This document shows positions 36,011 to 44,474 of a stretch of DNA of 64,000 bases, piece after piece. Below the pieces are notes generated by a model. That model did no database searches. It was given only the letters and a program-made list of their open reading frames with translations, and had not been told where the DNA came from. The position numbers and the translations under genes are program-made. Positions within the stretch are counted from its first letter, which is position 1; the number at the start of each line of letters is the position of its first letter. This DNA is from Halegenticoccus soli (GTDB lineage: Archaea; Halobacteriota; Halobacteria; Halobacteriales; Haloferacaceae): the NCBI RefSeq assembly GCF_002844195.1, contig NZ_PEND01000004.1, positions 434,001-498,000 of the forward strand, written 5' to 3'.

Positions 36011-36183
36011 TTGCGGAGTGTGTTCTTCTCTGAAACTATTATTTCGGTAACTGTAGTTTATCGGCTTCTGCTTCGGAGGGAAGCGTCGCCCGTCGGGAGG
36101 CGTCACGAACGAGCTGTCCGCCGGCGGACGTCGCGAGGTCGACGTCCGCTAGCTATTTCCCCCGCGGGGAGAAATCGGCGCGC

Positions 36184-37359
36184 ATGACTCCGTTCGAGCG
36201 CCGAACGCGCGAGTGCCAGGCTCGGATGGCGGACCTCGGCGGCGAGGGTGCCGCCTCGTCCGCCGCACATCCCGGCGACGATCGCCCCGCGGCGTCGGAT
36301 CGGGACGGCGCGGCCGACCTGCTCGTGCTGTTTCCGAGTCCGAACCTGTTTTACCTGACGGGCTTCAGCGAGTCGCCCGGCGAGCGACACCTCCTGCTCT
36401 TCGTCCCGCCGGCGGGCGACCCGACGTTCCTCGTGCCGGAACTGTACGGCGAGCAGGTGAGAGAGGAGTCGTGGGTCGAGGACGTCCGGACGTGGGGCGA
36501 CGACGGGGATCCGATCGACCACGTGCGGGAGGCGGTCCGCGACCTGGGGATCGACGACGGCCGCGTTCTCGTCGACGACACGCTGTGGGCGCGCTTCACG
36601 CAGGACCTCCGGCGGACGTTCCCGGAGGCGACGTTCGGGCTCGCGAGCGAGGTGCTCGCGCCGCTGCGCCGCCGGAAGGACGAGGCGGAACTCGACGCAA
36701 TCCGGCGCGCCGGCCGGATCGCGGACCAGGTCGTCACGGAGATCCGGGCGCTCGGCGGTGGGGCGATCGGGATGACCGAGGCCGAACTCGCGGCGGAGAT
36801 CGAGCGCCGCCTCGCCGACGCGGGCGGCGAGGCCGTCCCCTTCGAGGTGATCGTCGGCTCCGGGCCGAACGGCGCGAAACCCCACCACACCCACGGCGAC
36901 CGCGTCGTCCGGTCGGGCGACCCCGTCGTCCTCGACTTCGGGACGCGGGTGGACGAGTACCCGAGCGACCAGACCCGGACGGTCGTCTTCGAGGGCGATC
37001 CCCCGGCGGAGTTCCGGCGGGCGCACGACGCGGTCCGGGAGGCGCAGGACGCCGCCGTGGCGGCCGTCGAACCGGGCGCGACCGCCGGCGAGGTCGACGC
37101 CGCCGCCCGGGAGGTCATCGAGGCGGCGGGGTACGGCGACCGCTTCATCCACCGGACCGGCCACGGCGTCGGCCTCGACGTGCACGAGGAGCCGTACGTC
37201 GTCGCCGGGAGCGACGTCGAACTCGAGCCGGGGATGGTGTTCAGCGTCGAACCCGGGGTGTACCTCCCCGGCGAGTTCGGCGTCCGCATCGAGGACCTCG
37301 TCGCCGTCACCGAAGACGGGTGCGAGCGGCTGAACGGCAGCGACCGCGGGTGGACGTAG
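36184..37359 (+). CDS. M24 family aminopeptidase P / Xaa-Pro dipeptidase-like
   Basis: Cytosolic metallopeptidase cleaving N-terminal residues before proline, 391 residues. The N-terminal creatinase-like domain spans about 1-150. The pita-bread catalytic domain shows the five metal ligands: two Asp in VVLDFGTRVDEYPSDQTRTVVF, His in HRTGHGVGLDVHEEPYV, Glu in VFSVEPGVYLPGEFG, and Glu in VRIEDLVAVTEDG. A TATA-like GCTATTTCC lies about 30 bases upstream. It is divergent from the subtilase. Confidence 0.92.
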   Translation: MTPFERRTRECQARMADLGGEGAASSAAHPGDDRPAASDRDGAADLLVLFPSPNLFYLTGFSESPGERHLLLFVPPAGDPTFLVPELYGEQVREESWVEDVRTWGDDGDPIDHVREAVRDLGIDDGRVLVDDTLWARFTQDLRRTFPEATFGLASEVLAPLRRRKDEAELDAIRRAGRIADQVVTEIRALGGGAIGMTEAELAAEIERRLADAGGEAVPFEVIVGSGPNGAKPHHTHGDRVVRSGDPVVLDFGTRVDEYPSDQTRTVVFEGDPPAEFRRAHDAVREAQDAAVAAVEPGATAGEVDAAAREVIEAAGYGDRFIHRTGHGVGLDVHEEPYVVAGSDVELEPGMVFSVEPGVYLPGEFGVRIEDLVAVTEDGCERLNGSDRGWT

Positions 37360-37393
37360 CGCCTCCGCTCTCGACGCGGCCGGGGTTCCGCGC

Positions 37394-37765
37394 CTACCCG
37401 GGGAACCCGGTCAGCGACCAGTCCGTCTCCCCCGTGTCGGCGAACTCGGGGGCGCTCACGAGGACGAACGCGCTTTCTGTGTCCCCGTTTCGGATCTGGC
37501 GGGTGGCGTCCGAGGAGATCCAGACCGCGTCGCCCGCGTTCATCGGCACGTCCTCGCCGTCCACGGTCACCGTGGCCTCGCCCTCGATGAGGATGTACAC
37601 CTCCTCGTGCTTGTTGTCGCTGTGGTCGTGCTTCCGCCCGATCCAACCCGGCTTACAGCGCGCGATGGTGACGCCGACCTGCTCGGTGTCGAGCGGCTCC
37701 CTGAGGAAGTGCATCGCGTCCCCCACGCGCTCGACCTCCTGATAGTTGACTTTCGAATACGTCAT
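37394..37765 (-). CDS. Cupin-domain protein
   Basis: A 123-residue single-domain cupin. Motif 1 is KPGWIGRKHDHSDNKHEEVYILIEGEATV, with the His/His/Glu metal ligands. Motif 2 is PMNAGDAVWISSDATRQIRNGD; the usual His is less clear, with the Arg/Asn-containing segment in its place. It probably binds a small ligand or metal; the reaction is unknown. A TATA box (CTTATTATC on -, about 37787-37795) is about 27 bases upstream, indicating a leaderless transcript. It is convergent with the M24 gene. Confidence 0.85.
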   Translation of the reverse strand: MTYSKVNYQEVERVGDAMHFLREPLDTEQVGVTIARCKPGWIGRKHDHSDNKHEEVYILIEGEATVTVDGEDVPMNAGDAVWISSDATRQIRNGDTESAFVLVSAPEFADTGETDWSLTGFPG

Positions 37766-37865
37766 GTGGACCGCTTCGTCCGGTGGCGATAATAAGATTT
37801 GTTGAGTTTTACCAAGGTATCCGTCGGCGCGAGCGCCGACATCGTCCGGGACGACCCGCGGACGC

Positions 37866-38174
37866 TCAGTCGGTCCGCAGCGCGCGTCCGAGGCCCGCGG
37901 CGGCGGCGAACGTGAGCCCCGTCCCGACGATCCCGGCGAGAAGCGTGCCGAGGTACGGGCCGACGCCGGAGACGGAGTACTCGGGGAACGCGCCGGGGTT
38001 GATCGTCGTCTCAGCGGCCGTCGCGCCGGTCGCCTCCGCCGCGTTGTCGAGCGGTTCCGCGTACCCGACCGCGTCCGCCCCCCAGGCGAACGCGGGCGAG
38101 AGCGCGACGAGTACGAGAACGCCGAGCAGCGCCCTCCGGGACCACCCGCGCCGGGCGAACGAGACGCCGGTCAT
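37866..38174 (-). CDS. PDGLE-domain (CbiN-like) protein partnering CbiM
   Basis: A 102-residue membrane protein with two helices. The first is after the N-terminus (RRALLGVLVLVALSPAFAWGA). The second is at the C-terminus (YLGTLLAGIVGTGLTFAAAAGLGRAL). The intervening extracytoplasmic loop AVGYAEPLDNAAEATGA resembles PDGLE/CbiN accessory subunits of cobalt/nickel ECF transporters. ATG 38174 overlaps the cbiM stop by four bases, so the two are one operon. No CbiQ or CbiO gene follows. Confidence 0.8.
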   Translation of the reverse strand: MTGVSFARRGWSRRALLGVLVLVALSPAFAWGADAVGYAEPLDNAAEATGATAAETTINPGAFPEYSVSGVGPYLGTLLAGIVGTGLTFAAAAGLGRALRTD

Positions 38175-38809
38175 GCGCGGACGCCCTCGACCGCGTCGAC
38201 CCGATCGTCCCCGCCGGCCGTCGAGAGGAAGCGGACGGCGGCCAGCGTGCCCAGCCCCTCGCCGATGCCCAGCAGGAGGTGTCCGCCGGCCATGACGGAC
38301 GCGACGGTCAGGAGTTCGTAGCCGAACGCCGGCGAGAGCCCGAGTTGCAGTCCGGCCGAGAGCGCCGCGGCGGTGACGCCGATCCACCCGGCCGCGACGA
38401 CGGCGAGCGGTTCGCTCCGGTCGGCGAGCGCCCGGTACACCGCGTATCCGACGTACGCCTCGACGACCGCCATGTTCCAGACGTTCGCGCCGAGCGCGAA
38501 CAGCCCCCCGTCCCCGAACGCGAGCGCCTGCACGACGACGACGACCGCGACGCTCAGCGCGCCCAGGTGGGGGCCGAGAACGATCGCCGCGAACGCCCCG
38601 CCGACGAAGTGGGCGCTCGTCCCGCCGGGGATCGGCCAGTTCAGAAGCTGCGCGGCGAACACTCCCGCCGAGACGACGCTGAAGAGGCGGAGGCGCGATT
38701 CGGTCAGCGTCCCGCGCGCTCGTCGGACCGCGAACGCGGCCCACGCCGCAGCGAGTGCGAGGAACAGCGCTGCCATCCACGGGTGCAGGAATCCGTCCGG
38801 TGTGTGCAT
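38171..38809 (-). CDS. cbiM: Cobalt/nickel ECF transporter substrate-binding subunit CbiM
   Basis: Energy-coupling-factor S component for Co2+ or Ni2+, 212 residues. The free N-terminus MHTPDGFLHP is the conserved metal-binding start, in which His2 and the terminal amine coordinate the metal. A second site lies in NWPIPGGTSAHFVGGAF. About six to seven helices are present. A TATA element (GGTAAAACTATC on -, about 38833-38844) sits 27-30 bases upstream. The normal T and A subunits (CbiQ, CbiO) are not adjacent, so this module must use distant partners or act alone. Confidence 0.9.
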   Translation of the reverse strand: MHTPDGFLHPWMAALFLALAAAWAAFAVRRARGTLTESRLRLFSVVSAGVFAAQLLNWPIPGGTSAHFVGGAFAAIVLGPHLGALSVAVVVVVQALAFGDGGLFALGANVWNMAVVEAYVGYAVYRALADRSEPLAVVAAGWIGVTAAALSAGLQLGLSPAFGYELLTVASVMAGGHLLLGIGEGLGTLAAVRFLSTAGGDDRVDAVEGVRA

Positions 38810-39039
38810 GTGCGAACCACGTCTCGCCGTCCCACGATAGTTTTACCGACTCCGTCACTCCGCGCTCCGCCTGAAGGACGCCAGGGGCGACCAAACGCGG
38901 GCGCGACGGGAACCGACTCGGCGAACGACGCCGAGCTCGCTCCGGCCGGATTAACAACACTGATGTTCCTGGTATGAGTGATTACTAAAATAGTAGGGGA
39001 AAATAATAACTTATGTAGGAGCGTTCCATAGCGGACGGC
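38810..39039. promoter_or_regulatory. Divergent control region between cbiM and znuA
   Basis: 230 bases without genes. The cbiM TATA lies at about 38833-38844. The right half (38950-39030) is AT-rich and holds an inverted repeat TACTA-AAA-TAGTA at 38983-38995. An ATAATAACTTATG stretch at about 39003-39015 is the znuA TATA, 27 bases before the ATG at 39040. The palindrome lies just upstream of that TATA and is a candidate site for a metal-responsive regulator. Confidence 0.55.
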
Positions 39040-40162
39040 ATGGAACGAACGCGGAGAGACGCGCTGAAGCTCGGTGCGGGGACGATCGCGGCGGGGCTCG
39101 CCGGCTGTCTGGGATCGAGCGGTGAGATCCCCGGGGGCGGGGGATCCCGCGAAACCCCGGAAGCGCAGGCGTCGTTTTTCGTGCTGTACGACCTCGCCCG
39201 CCACGTGGCGGGCGGCGCGGCGACCGTCGAGAGCATCGTCCCGTTCGGGCAGCACAGCCACGGGTGGGAGCCGCCCGCGGACGTCCAGCGGACGGTGTTC
39301 GAGTCGGACGCGTTCGTTTACATGGGCGAGGGGTTCCAGCCGTGGGCCGACGACGTCGTCGAGAACCTCGAACGCGACGCGCCCGACGTGACCGTCGTCG
39401 AAGCGCGTCGCGGCATCGACCTCATCGAGGTCGCGGGGGAGGGCCACGACCACGGTCACGACCACTCCGGCGCGAGTGACCACGGCGACGAGGGCGGAAA
39501 CGGGACCGACGACAAACACGACGAGCACGGTCACGAAGCGAACGGAGGCGGCGGCGATCACGGTGGTCACGACGATCACGAAGACCACGGCAATCATGGC
39601 GACGAGCACGGCGACGATCACGGCGCTGAGGATCCGCACTTCTGGCTGGACCCGCGGCGGACGAAGCGCGCCGTGGCGAACGTCCGCGACGGATTCGTCG
39701 AGGCGGACGGCGACCGCGAGGAGACGTACGCGGACAACGCGGACGCCTACCGGGAGAAGCTCGACGACCTCGATGCGACCTTCGAGTCGGTGCTGTCGGA
39801 CCGGAGCCGCGACGTGGTGCTCGTCGCCGGGCACAACGCGTTCCAGTACCTCGGCCACCGGTACGGATTCGAGGTGCACGCGCTGACGGGGCTCGCTCCG
39901 GACTCGGAACCGAGCCCGAAGGACGTCAGGATGGCCCAGGGGGTCATCGAGGAACACGGCATCGAGCACGTCCTCGCCCCGGCGCTGGAGTCGGACCGGG
40001 CGGCGAAGCAGCTGGTCGCGGAGACCGACGCGAAGGAGGTACTGCCGATCACGCCGCTCGCCGGGCTGACCGAGGAGTGGCGGCGGAAGGACTGGGGGGT
40101 ATCTGGAGATCATGGGGGAGGTCAACCTCCCGTCGCTCCGGAAGGCGCTGGGGGCGGCGTGA
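39040..40162 (+). CDS. ZnuA-type metal-binding lipoprotein, 3' end shifted by one base
   Basis: Zn2+ (or Mn2+) ABC receptor of the SBP_bac_9 family. The Tat lipoprotein signal is RRDALKLGAGTIAAGLAGC. A ligand His lies in PFGQHSHGWEPP. The large His/Asp/Gly-rich loop at about residues 130-200 (GHDHGHDHSG onward) is the zinc loop. DPHFWLDP and VAGHNAFQYLGHRYG carry further ligands. After EEWRRKDWG the frame breaks at a run of six G (40094-40099). Reading it as five G gives YLEIMGEVNLPSLRKALGAA and a stop at 40160-40162, the normal ZnuA end. As sequenced, translation would run on into the next gene. No ZnuB or ZnuC is adjacent. Confidence 0.85.
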
Positions 40163-41361
40163 CGGCGAACGAGTCCGACTCGGCGGCGGCCGAAGACCCG
40201 CCCGGCGCGAACGCGGGCGACGCGGTCGGAACTGGCACGGCCGAGACCGACGCCGAGACCCTCGACGTGGCGGTGGTCGGCGCGGGCGCGGGGGTCGTCC
40301 TCCGCGACCTCGGGATCGACCGGTTCGCCCTGCTCGAACGCGACGAGGTCGGCGCGTCGTTCCGGCGGTGGCCCGGCGAGATGCGGTTCATCACGCCGTC
40401 GTTCCCGAGCAACAGCTTCGGGGCGCGCGACCTCAACGCGGTCACGCTCGACACCTCGCCTGCGTTCGCGCTCAACCGCGAGCACCCGACGGGCGACGAG
40501 TACGCCGAGTACCTCGAAGCGGTCGTCGAGTTCCGCGACGTGCCCGCGCGGACGGGGATCGACGTGCGCGACGTGGTGCCCGACGGCGACGGGTTCGCGC
40601 TCGAAACCTCCGCGGGGACGATCCGGAGCCGCTTCGTGATCTGGGCCGCGGGCCAGTTCCGGTACCCGAGGCGGTCGCCGTTTCCCGGGGCGGCCGCCTG
40701 CGTCCACAACGTCGATGTCGACTCGTGGCGGGCGTACGCGGACGCCTGCGACGACGAGCGCGCGGTTGTGATCGGCGGGGCCGAGAGCGGAATCGACGCG
40801 GCGCTGGCGCTGTCCGAGCGCGGCCTGCGCGTCGCCGTGATCGACGAGACCGGCCCCTGGCGGCTCCGGTCGCCCGATCCGAGCGAGGTCCTCTCTCCGT
40901 ACACGGCGGAGCGGCTGAACCGGGCGCTCGACGACGGCGCGGCGATCGACCTCGTCGCGGGGAAGCGTGCGACGCGGGTCGAGCGGACGGGGGAGGGGTA
41001 CGCGGTCCACACGGACGACGACGGGCGGTTCGTCACCGGGAATCGCCCCGTTCTGGCGACCGGTTTCGAGGGGAGCGTCGGACTCGTCGAGCGCCTGTTC
41101 GAGATCGAAGGCGGCTACCCGGCGCTCACGGACAGGGACGAGTCGACCGAGACGCGGGGGCTCTTTCTCGTCGGCCCCCACGTCCGTCACGACGGCCAGC
41201 AGTTCTGCTTCATCTACAAGTTCAGACAGCGGTTCGCCGTCGTGGCCGACGCGATCGCGGAACGACTCGGCGTCGACCGATCGCCGCTCTCGGAGTACCG
41301 GGAGAAGGGTATGTTCCTCGACGATCTGTCCTGTTGCGACCCGGAGCTCTGCGACTGCTGA
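40159..41361 (+). CDS. FAD/NAD(P)-binding oxidoreductase with shortened FAD motif
   Basis: A 400-residue flavoprotein of the monooxygenase/TrkA-like FAD family. It starts at GTG 40159, overlapping the restored znuA stop (GTGA). An acidic tail (about 1-35) precedes VAVVGAGAGVVLRDLG. The FAD loop is four to five residues shorter than the usual GxGxxG spacing: the first Gly to the strand-2 acidic residue is about 20 rather than about 24. The second motif VVIGGAESGIDAALAL (NADPH) is intact. The C-terminus is Cys-rich (DDLSCCDPELCDC). Its position between the zinc receptor and a FeoB-like permease suggests a redox role in metal uptake. Confidence 0.78.
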   Translation: MTANESDSAAAEDPPGANAGDAVGTGTAETDAETLDVAVVGAGAGVVLRDLGIDRFALLERDEVGASFRRWPGEMRFITPSFPSNSFGARDLNAVTLDTSPAFALNREHPTGDEYAEYLEAVVEFRDVPARTGIDVRDVVPDGDGFALETSAGTIRSRFVIWAAGQFRYPRRSPFPGAAACVHNVDVDSWRAYADACDDERAVVIGGAESGIDAALALSERGLRVAVIDETGPWRLRSPDPSEVLSPYTAERLNRALDDGAAIDLVAGKRATRVERTGEGYAVHTDDDGRFVTGNRPVLATGFEGSVGLVERLFEIEGGYPALTDRDESTETRGLFLVGPHVRHDGQQFCFIYKFRQRFAVVADAIAERLGVDRSPLSEYREKGMFLDDLSCCDPELCDC

Positions 41362-41363
41362 GC

Positions 41364-43097
41364 ATGGACGGTCGACGCGACGTAGTCGTGATCGGCGAGG
41401 AGGGCGTCGGGAAGTCCTCGCTCGTGGCCTCGCTCGCCGGCGGCGGTCCGACGAGCGGGAACTTCCGGGGAACAACCGTCCGGAGCGAGGCGTACCCTGC
41501 GGGCAAGTACAGGTTCGTCGACACGCCGGGAATCGCGCTCGGGGCCGACACCGCGACGACTCGGGAGGCAGTTCGCCGGCTCGACGGGACGGACCTCGCG
41601 CTCCTCGTCGTTCCGGCAACCGACGTCGACCGCCACCTGCGCGAGCTGCTCCCGCTCGTCGAGGGGAAGACGGGCGCGGTCGTCGTAACCTTCTGGGACA
41701 GGGTCGACGACGGCGCGGACGCCCGCGAGGCGATCGACAGACTGCGCGACGATCTCGGGGTGCCGATCGCGCCGGTCGACGCCCGTTCGGTCGACCGGAT
41801 CGACGGCGGACTCGGCCGCGTCGATGGCGGCGCGGAAGTCGTCGGTGTCGGCCGCGGCCGTCAACGAGACCGCCGCGGCGGTCGAGGAAGCGCCGACCGC
41901 GTCGTCCGCGCCCTCGAACGCGCCGAGCCGTTTCCGGGTCGCGTCGGGGCGCACGTCGGGTGGCGGATCGAACCCCCGGAGACGGCGCTCGAACGCCCGT
42001 ACCTCGGTCCGCCGCTCTGCGCCTCGGTTCTCCTGCTCCCGGCCGTCGCGGCCGTTCTCTTCGCGAACGACGTCGCCGCGGGCCTCGATACGGTAGTCGG
42101 GAACGCGCTCCGACCGGCGGTCGAGAGCGCGTCGGGACTCCCGAATCCGCTGAGCGCGGTGCTGGCCGGCGACTACGGCCTCCTCGCCATGGGGCCGTTC
42201 CTGTTCGTCTGGGCGGGCCCGACGATGCTCGTCTTCGCCGCGTTTATGGGGGCGTACAAGGCGAGCGGGTTGCTCGCGCGGCTCACCGCCGTCCTCGATC
42301 CCTACACCCGTCTCGTCGGTCTGACCGGACACGATCTCGTCCGCGTCGTCACGGGCTTCGGGTGCAACGTGCCCGCGGTCGTCGGCACCCGGAGCTGCTC
42401 GGACTGCACGCGGTGTACGACCGTCTCCGCGATCGCCTTCGGATCGGCGTGCTCTTATCAGTTTCCGGCAACCCTCGCGGTGTTCGCCGCCGTCGGGGAG
42501 CCGTGGCTCGTCGTCCCCTACCTGCTCGTGCTCGCCGTCACGACGCTGATCTACCTCCGGCTGATCGCCCCGGCGGAGGCGCGACGCGCGCCGTCGGCCG
42601 CCGGGAGGCGGGCGTTCCTGACGCGACCGAGCGCCCGGGCGCTCGGCCGCGAAGCGTGGGATTCGATCCGGAGCTTCTTCTGCACCGCGCTCCCCGTCTT
42701 CGCCTGCATCTGCGTCGTCGCGGCGCTCCTCGACTGGATCGGCGCCATCGACGCGCTCGGCGGCGCGCTCGCCCCCGCCGCGGGGGCCTTCGGCCTCCCG
42801 CCGGAGGTGGCGCTCGTCGTCGTGCTGGCGTCCGTCAGAAAGGACGGCATCGCGCTGCTCGCCGCCGACGGCGGCGGCACGCTCGCGGGGGTCTCGCCTC
42901 TCGGCGTGCTCGTCGCCGTCTACCTCGCGGGCACCTTCCTCCCGTGTCTCGTCACGGCGTTCGCCGTGGCGAAGGAGGTGTCGCCGCGGTACGCCGCGAC
43001 GCTCCTGTGCCGTCAGGCGCTCGCGGCGCTCGCCTTCTCGTTCGTCATCGCCCGCGGCGGAGAGGCGCTGTCCGCGGCCGCCGGGGCGGTTCCGTGA
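41364..43097 (+). CDS. FeoB-like GTPase/metal permease with short G domain
   Basis: A 577-residue FeoB-family protein starting two bases after the FAD gene. The G domain has G1 EEGVGKSS, G2 FRGTT and G3 VDTPGI, but no clear NKxD (TFWDRVDD instead). The membrane part has about ten helices with the gate motif GFGCNVPAVVGTRSCSDCTRC, near-diagnostic of FeoB, and FGSACSYQFPATLAVF. It is shorter than classical FeoB, and the helical GDI domain is reduced. Residues about 147-180 are Arg/Gly-rich and better explained in another frame (see findings). It probably transports Fe2+ or Zn2+ with the neighbouring receptor; the metal is not proven. Confidence 0.8.
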   Translation: MDGRRDVVVIGEEGVGKSSLVASLAGGGPTSGNFRGTTVRSEAYPAGKYRFVDTPGIALGADTATTREAVRRLDGTDLALLVVPATDVDRHLRELLPLVEGKTGAVVVTFWDRVDDGADAREAIDRLRDDLGVPIAPVDARSVDRIDGGLGRVDGGAEVVGVGRGRQRDRRGGRGSADRVVRALERAEPFPGRVGAHVGWRIEPPETALERPYLGPPLCASVLLLPAVAAVLFANDVAAGLDTVVGNALRPAVESASGLPNPLSAVLAGDYGLLAMGPFLFVWAGPTMLVFAAFMGAYKASGLLARLTAVLDPYTRLVGLTGHDLVRVVTGFGCNVPAVVGTRSCSDCTRCTTVSAIAFGSACSYQFPATLAVFAAVGEPWLVVPYLLVLAVTTLIYLRLIAPAEARRAPSAAGRRAFLTRPSARALGREAWDSIRSFFCTALPVFACICVVAALLDWIGAIDALGGALAPAAGAFGLPPEVALVVVLASVRKDGIALLAADGGGTLAGVSPLGVLVAVYLAGTFLPCLVTAFAVAKEVSPRYAATLLCRQALAALAFSFVIARGGEALSAAAGAVP

Positions 43098-43160
43098 CGC
43101 CGAGTGGGTCTCTGTCGTCGGTAGCCACCGGACGCGGGTTTGGCGGCGGCGGCGCGACGC

Positions 43161-43841
43161 CTACTCGAACAGCCCGGTCGCGTCCCGTTTCGAATCGCGC
43201 TTTTCGGCGTACGCGAGGGTGTAGTAGTCCCTGTCAGCGAGGGCATCGGGGTCGTCGGTGACGACCGTCTCGCCCTGCCGCATGAACAGCCGACGGCCGA
43301 ACGTCACGTCGTAGCCCGCGTCCGCCAGCTTCTCGCCCGTCGCGGGCGCGTCCGTCACTTTGAACAGGAGCATCCGTTCCGGTCCGATCGGGGCCTTGCC
43401 GCCCGCCGCCTCCCGGAGCGTCAGTTCGCTCCCGGCCTCGATTTCGACGCCGAGCGCGGTCGCGAACGCCGTCACGGCGCTGACGCCGGGGACGACTTCC
43501 ACCTCGACGTCCGGGTGGAACGCCGAGAGCGTCCGCCGGAGGTGTCCGAACGTCGAGTACACGTTCGGATCGCCGAGGGTGACGAACGCGACCTCCCCCT
43601 CGCGGGCCTCGGGTGCGACGACCTCGGCCGCCTCCTTCCACGCGCTGCGGAGCTCGTCCGGGTCGCGCGTCATCGGGAAGTCGAGGTCGCCGATCTTCTC
43701 CTCGGGGACGTGTTCGAGCGCCACCGACCGCGACAGCCGACCCGGCGAGTACACCACGTCGGCCGCGCGGAGCACCTCTCGACCGTGCAGCGTGAGCAAG
43801 TCGGCCTCGCCGGGACCGAGTCCGACGCCGTACAGGGTCAT
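43161..43841 (-). CDS. cbiL: Precorrin-2/cobalt-factor II C20-methyltransferase
   Basis: SAM-dependent tetrapyrrole methyltransferase of cobalamin synthesis, 226 residues. It opens with the diagnostic [50 protein letters not shown] and [18 protein letters not shown] form the SAM and substrate loops. FKVTDAP is near the end. It is the last gene of the - strand operon with mog and two cobW genes. The other corrin-ring genes are not in the window. It is convergent with the FeoB-like gene 63 bases away. Confidence 0.92.
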   Translation of the reverse strand: MTLYGVGLGPGEADLLTLHGREVLRAADVVYSPGRLSRSVALEHVPEEKIGDLDFPMTRDPDELRSAWKEAAEVVAPEAREGEVAFVTLGDPNVYSTFGHLRRTLSAFHPDVEVEVVPGVSAVTAFATALGVEIEAGSELTLREAAGGKAPIGPERMLLFKVTDAPATGEKLADAGYDVTFGRRLFMRQGETVVTDDPDALADRDYYTLAYAEKRDSKRDATGLFE

Positions 43842-43868
43842 CGCTTCCGTCTCCGCGGCGAACGAACG

Positions 43869-44474
43869 TCAATCACGCGCTCTCCCCTCCCCGTCCGCGT
43901 CTTCGTGGAGGTGCCTCGTCGCGAGTCCGGCGAGGTGGGGCGCCTCCTCGACGATGATCGCCTCCGTCGCCAGGCGGACCGCGTTCGCGCTGCCCGGGAG
44001 GACGAACACCGGCGCGCCCCGGGCGATTCCCGCGACGGCGCGCGTCGCGACGGCGCGCGTGCCGATCTCGTCGTACGAGAGCCGCCTGAACAGCTCGCCG
44101 AAGCCGGGGAGCGTCCTCTCGAAGAGCCCCGAGACGGCCTCGACGGTCACGTCGTCGGCCGTGACGCCGGTTCCCCCGGTCGTGATGACCGCGTCGACGT
44201 CAGGGCGGGCTATCGCCCGCTGGACGGCCGTCCGGACGCGCGCGTAGTCGTCGGGGACGAGCTTCCGGACGGCCGCCGCGTGGCCGCGCTCGCGCAGGAT
44301 CGCCTCGATGGCGTCCCCGCTCTCGTCCGCGGGACCGTCGTCCGCGCCGTCTCGGCTGCGCGAGGACGAGACGGTGACGACCGCCGCGTAGAGCGGGTCG
44401 ATCACGTCGTGCCCGTGGTCGTCGAGCGAGCGCCGGTCCTCGATCGGGACGGCGGGCGTCGGTCGCTCCGTCAT
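43869..44474 (-). CDS. MoaB/Mog-family molybdopterin biosynthesis protein
   Basis: A 201-residue protein of the MoCF_biosynth family, which adenylylates molybdopterin. The motif [46 protein letters not shown] contains the Gly-rich loop and the catalytic Asp. [15 protein letters not shown] is the C-terminal substrate loop. An N-terminal tail of about 20 residues precedes [16 protein letters not shown] 44474 overlaps the upstream cobW1 stop by four bases, so it is translationally coupled to a metallochaperone GTPase. The cbiL gene follows 27 bases later. Confidence 0.9.
   Translation of the reverse strand: MTERPTPAVPIEDRRSLDDHGHDVIDPLYAAVVTVSSSRSRDGADDGPADESGDAIEAILRERGHAAAVRKLVPDDYARVRTAVQRAIARPDVDAVITTGGTGVTADDVTVEAVSGLFERTLPGFGELFRRLSYDEIGTRAVATRAVAGIARGAPVFVLPGSANAVRLATEAIIVEEAPHLAGLATRHLHEDADGEGRARD

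Noticed and set aside
39455-39640. The repetitive GACCACGG-type region as a tandem DNA repeat element.
   Set aside because: It is the coding sequence of the His/Asp-rich zinc loop of the ZnuA-type receptor.
39040-41361. A single 773-residue ZnuA-flavoprotein fusion.
   Set aside because: The normal ZnuA C-terminus is present in the neighbouring frame and the second gene has its own overlapping GTG start; a one-base indel explains the joined frame.
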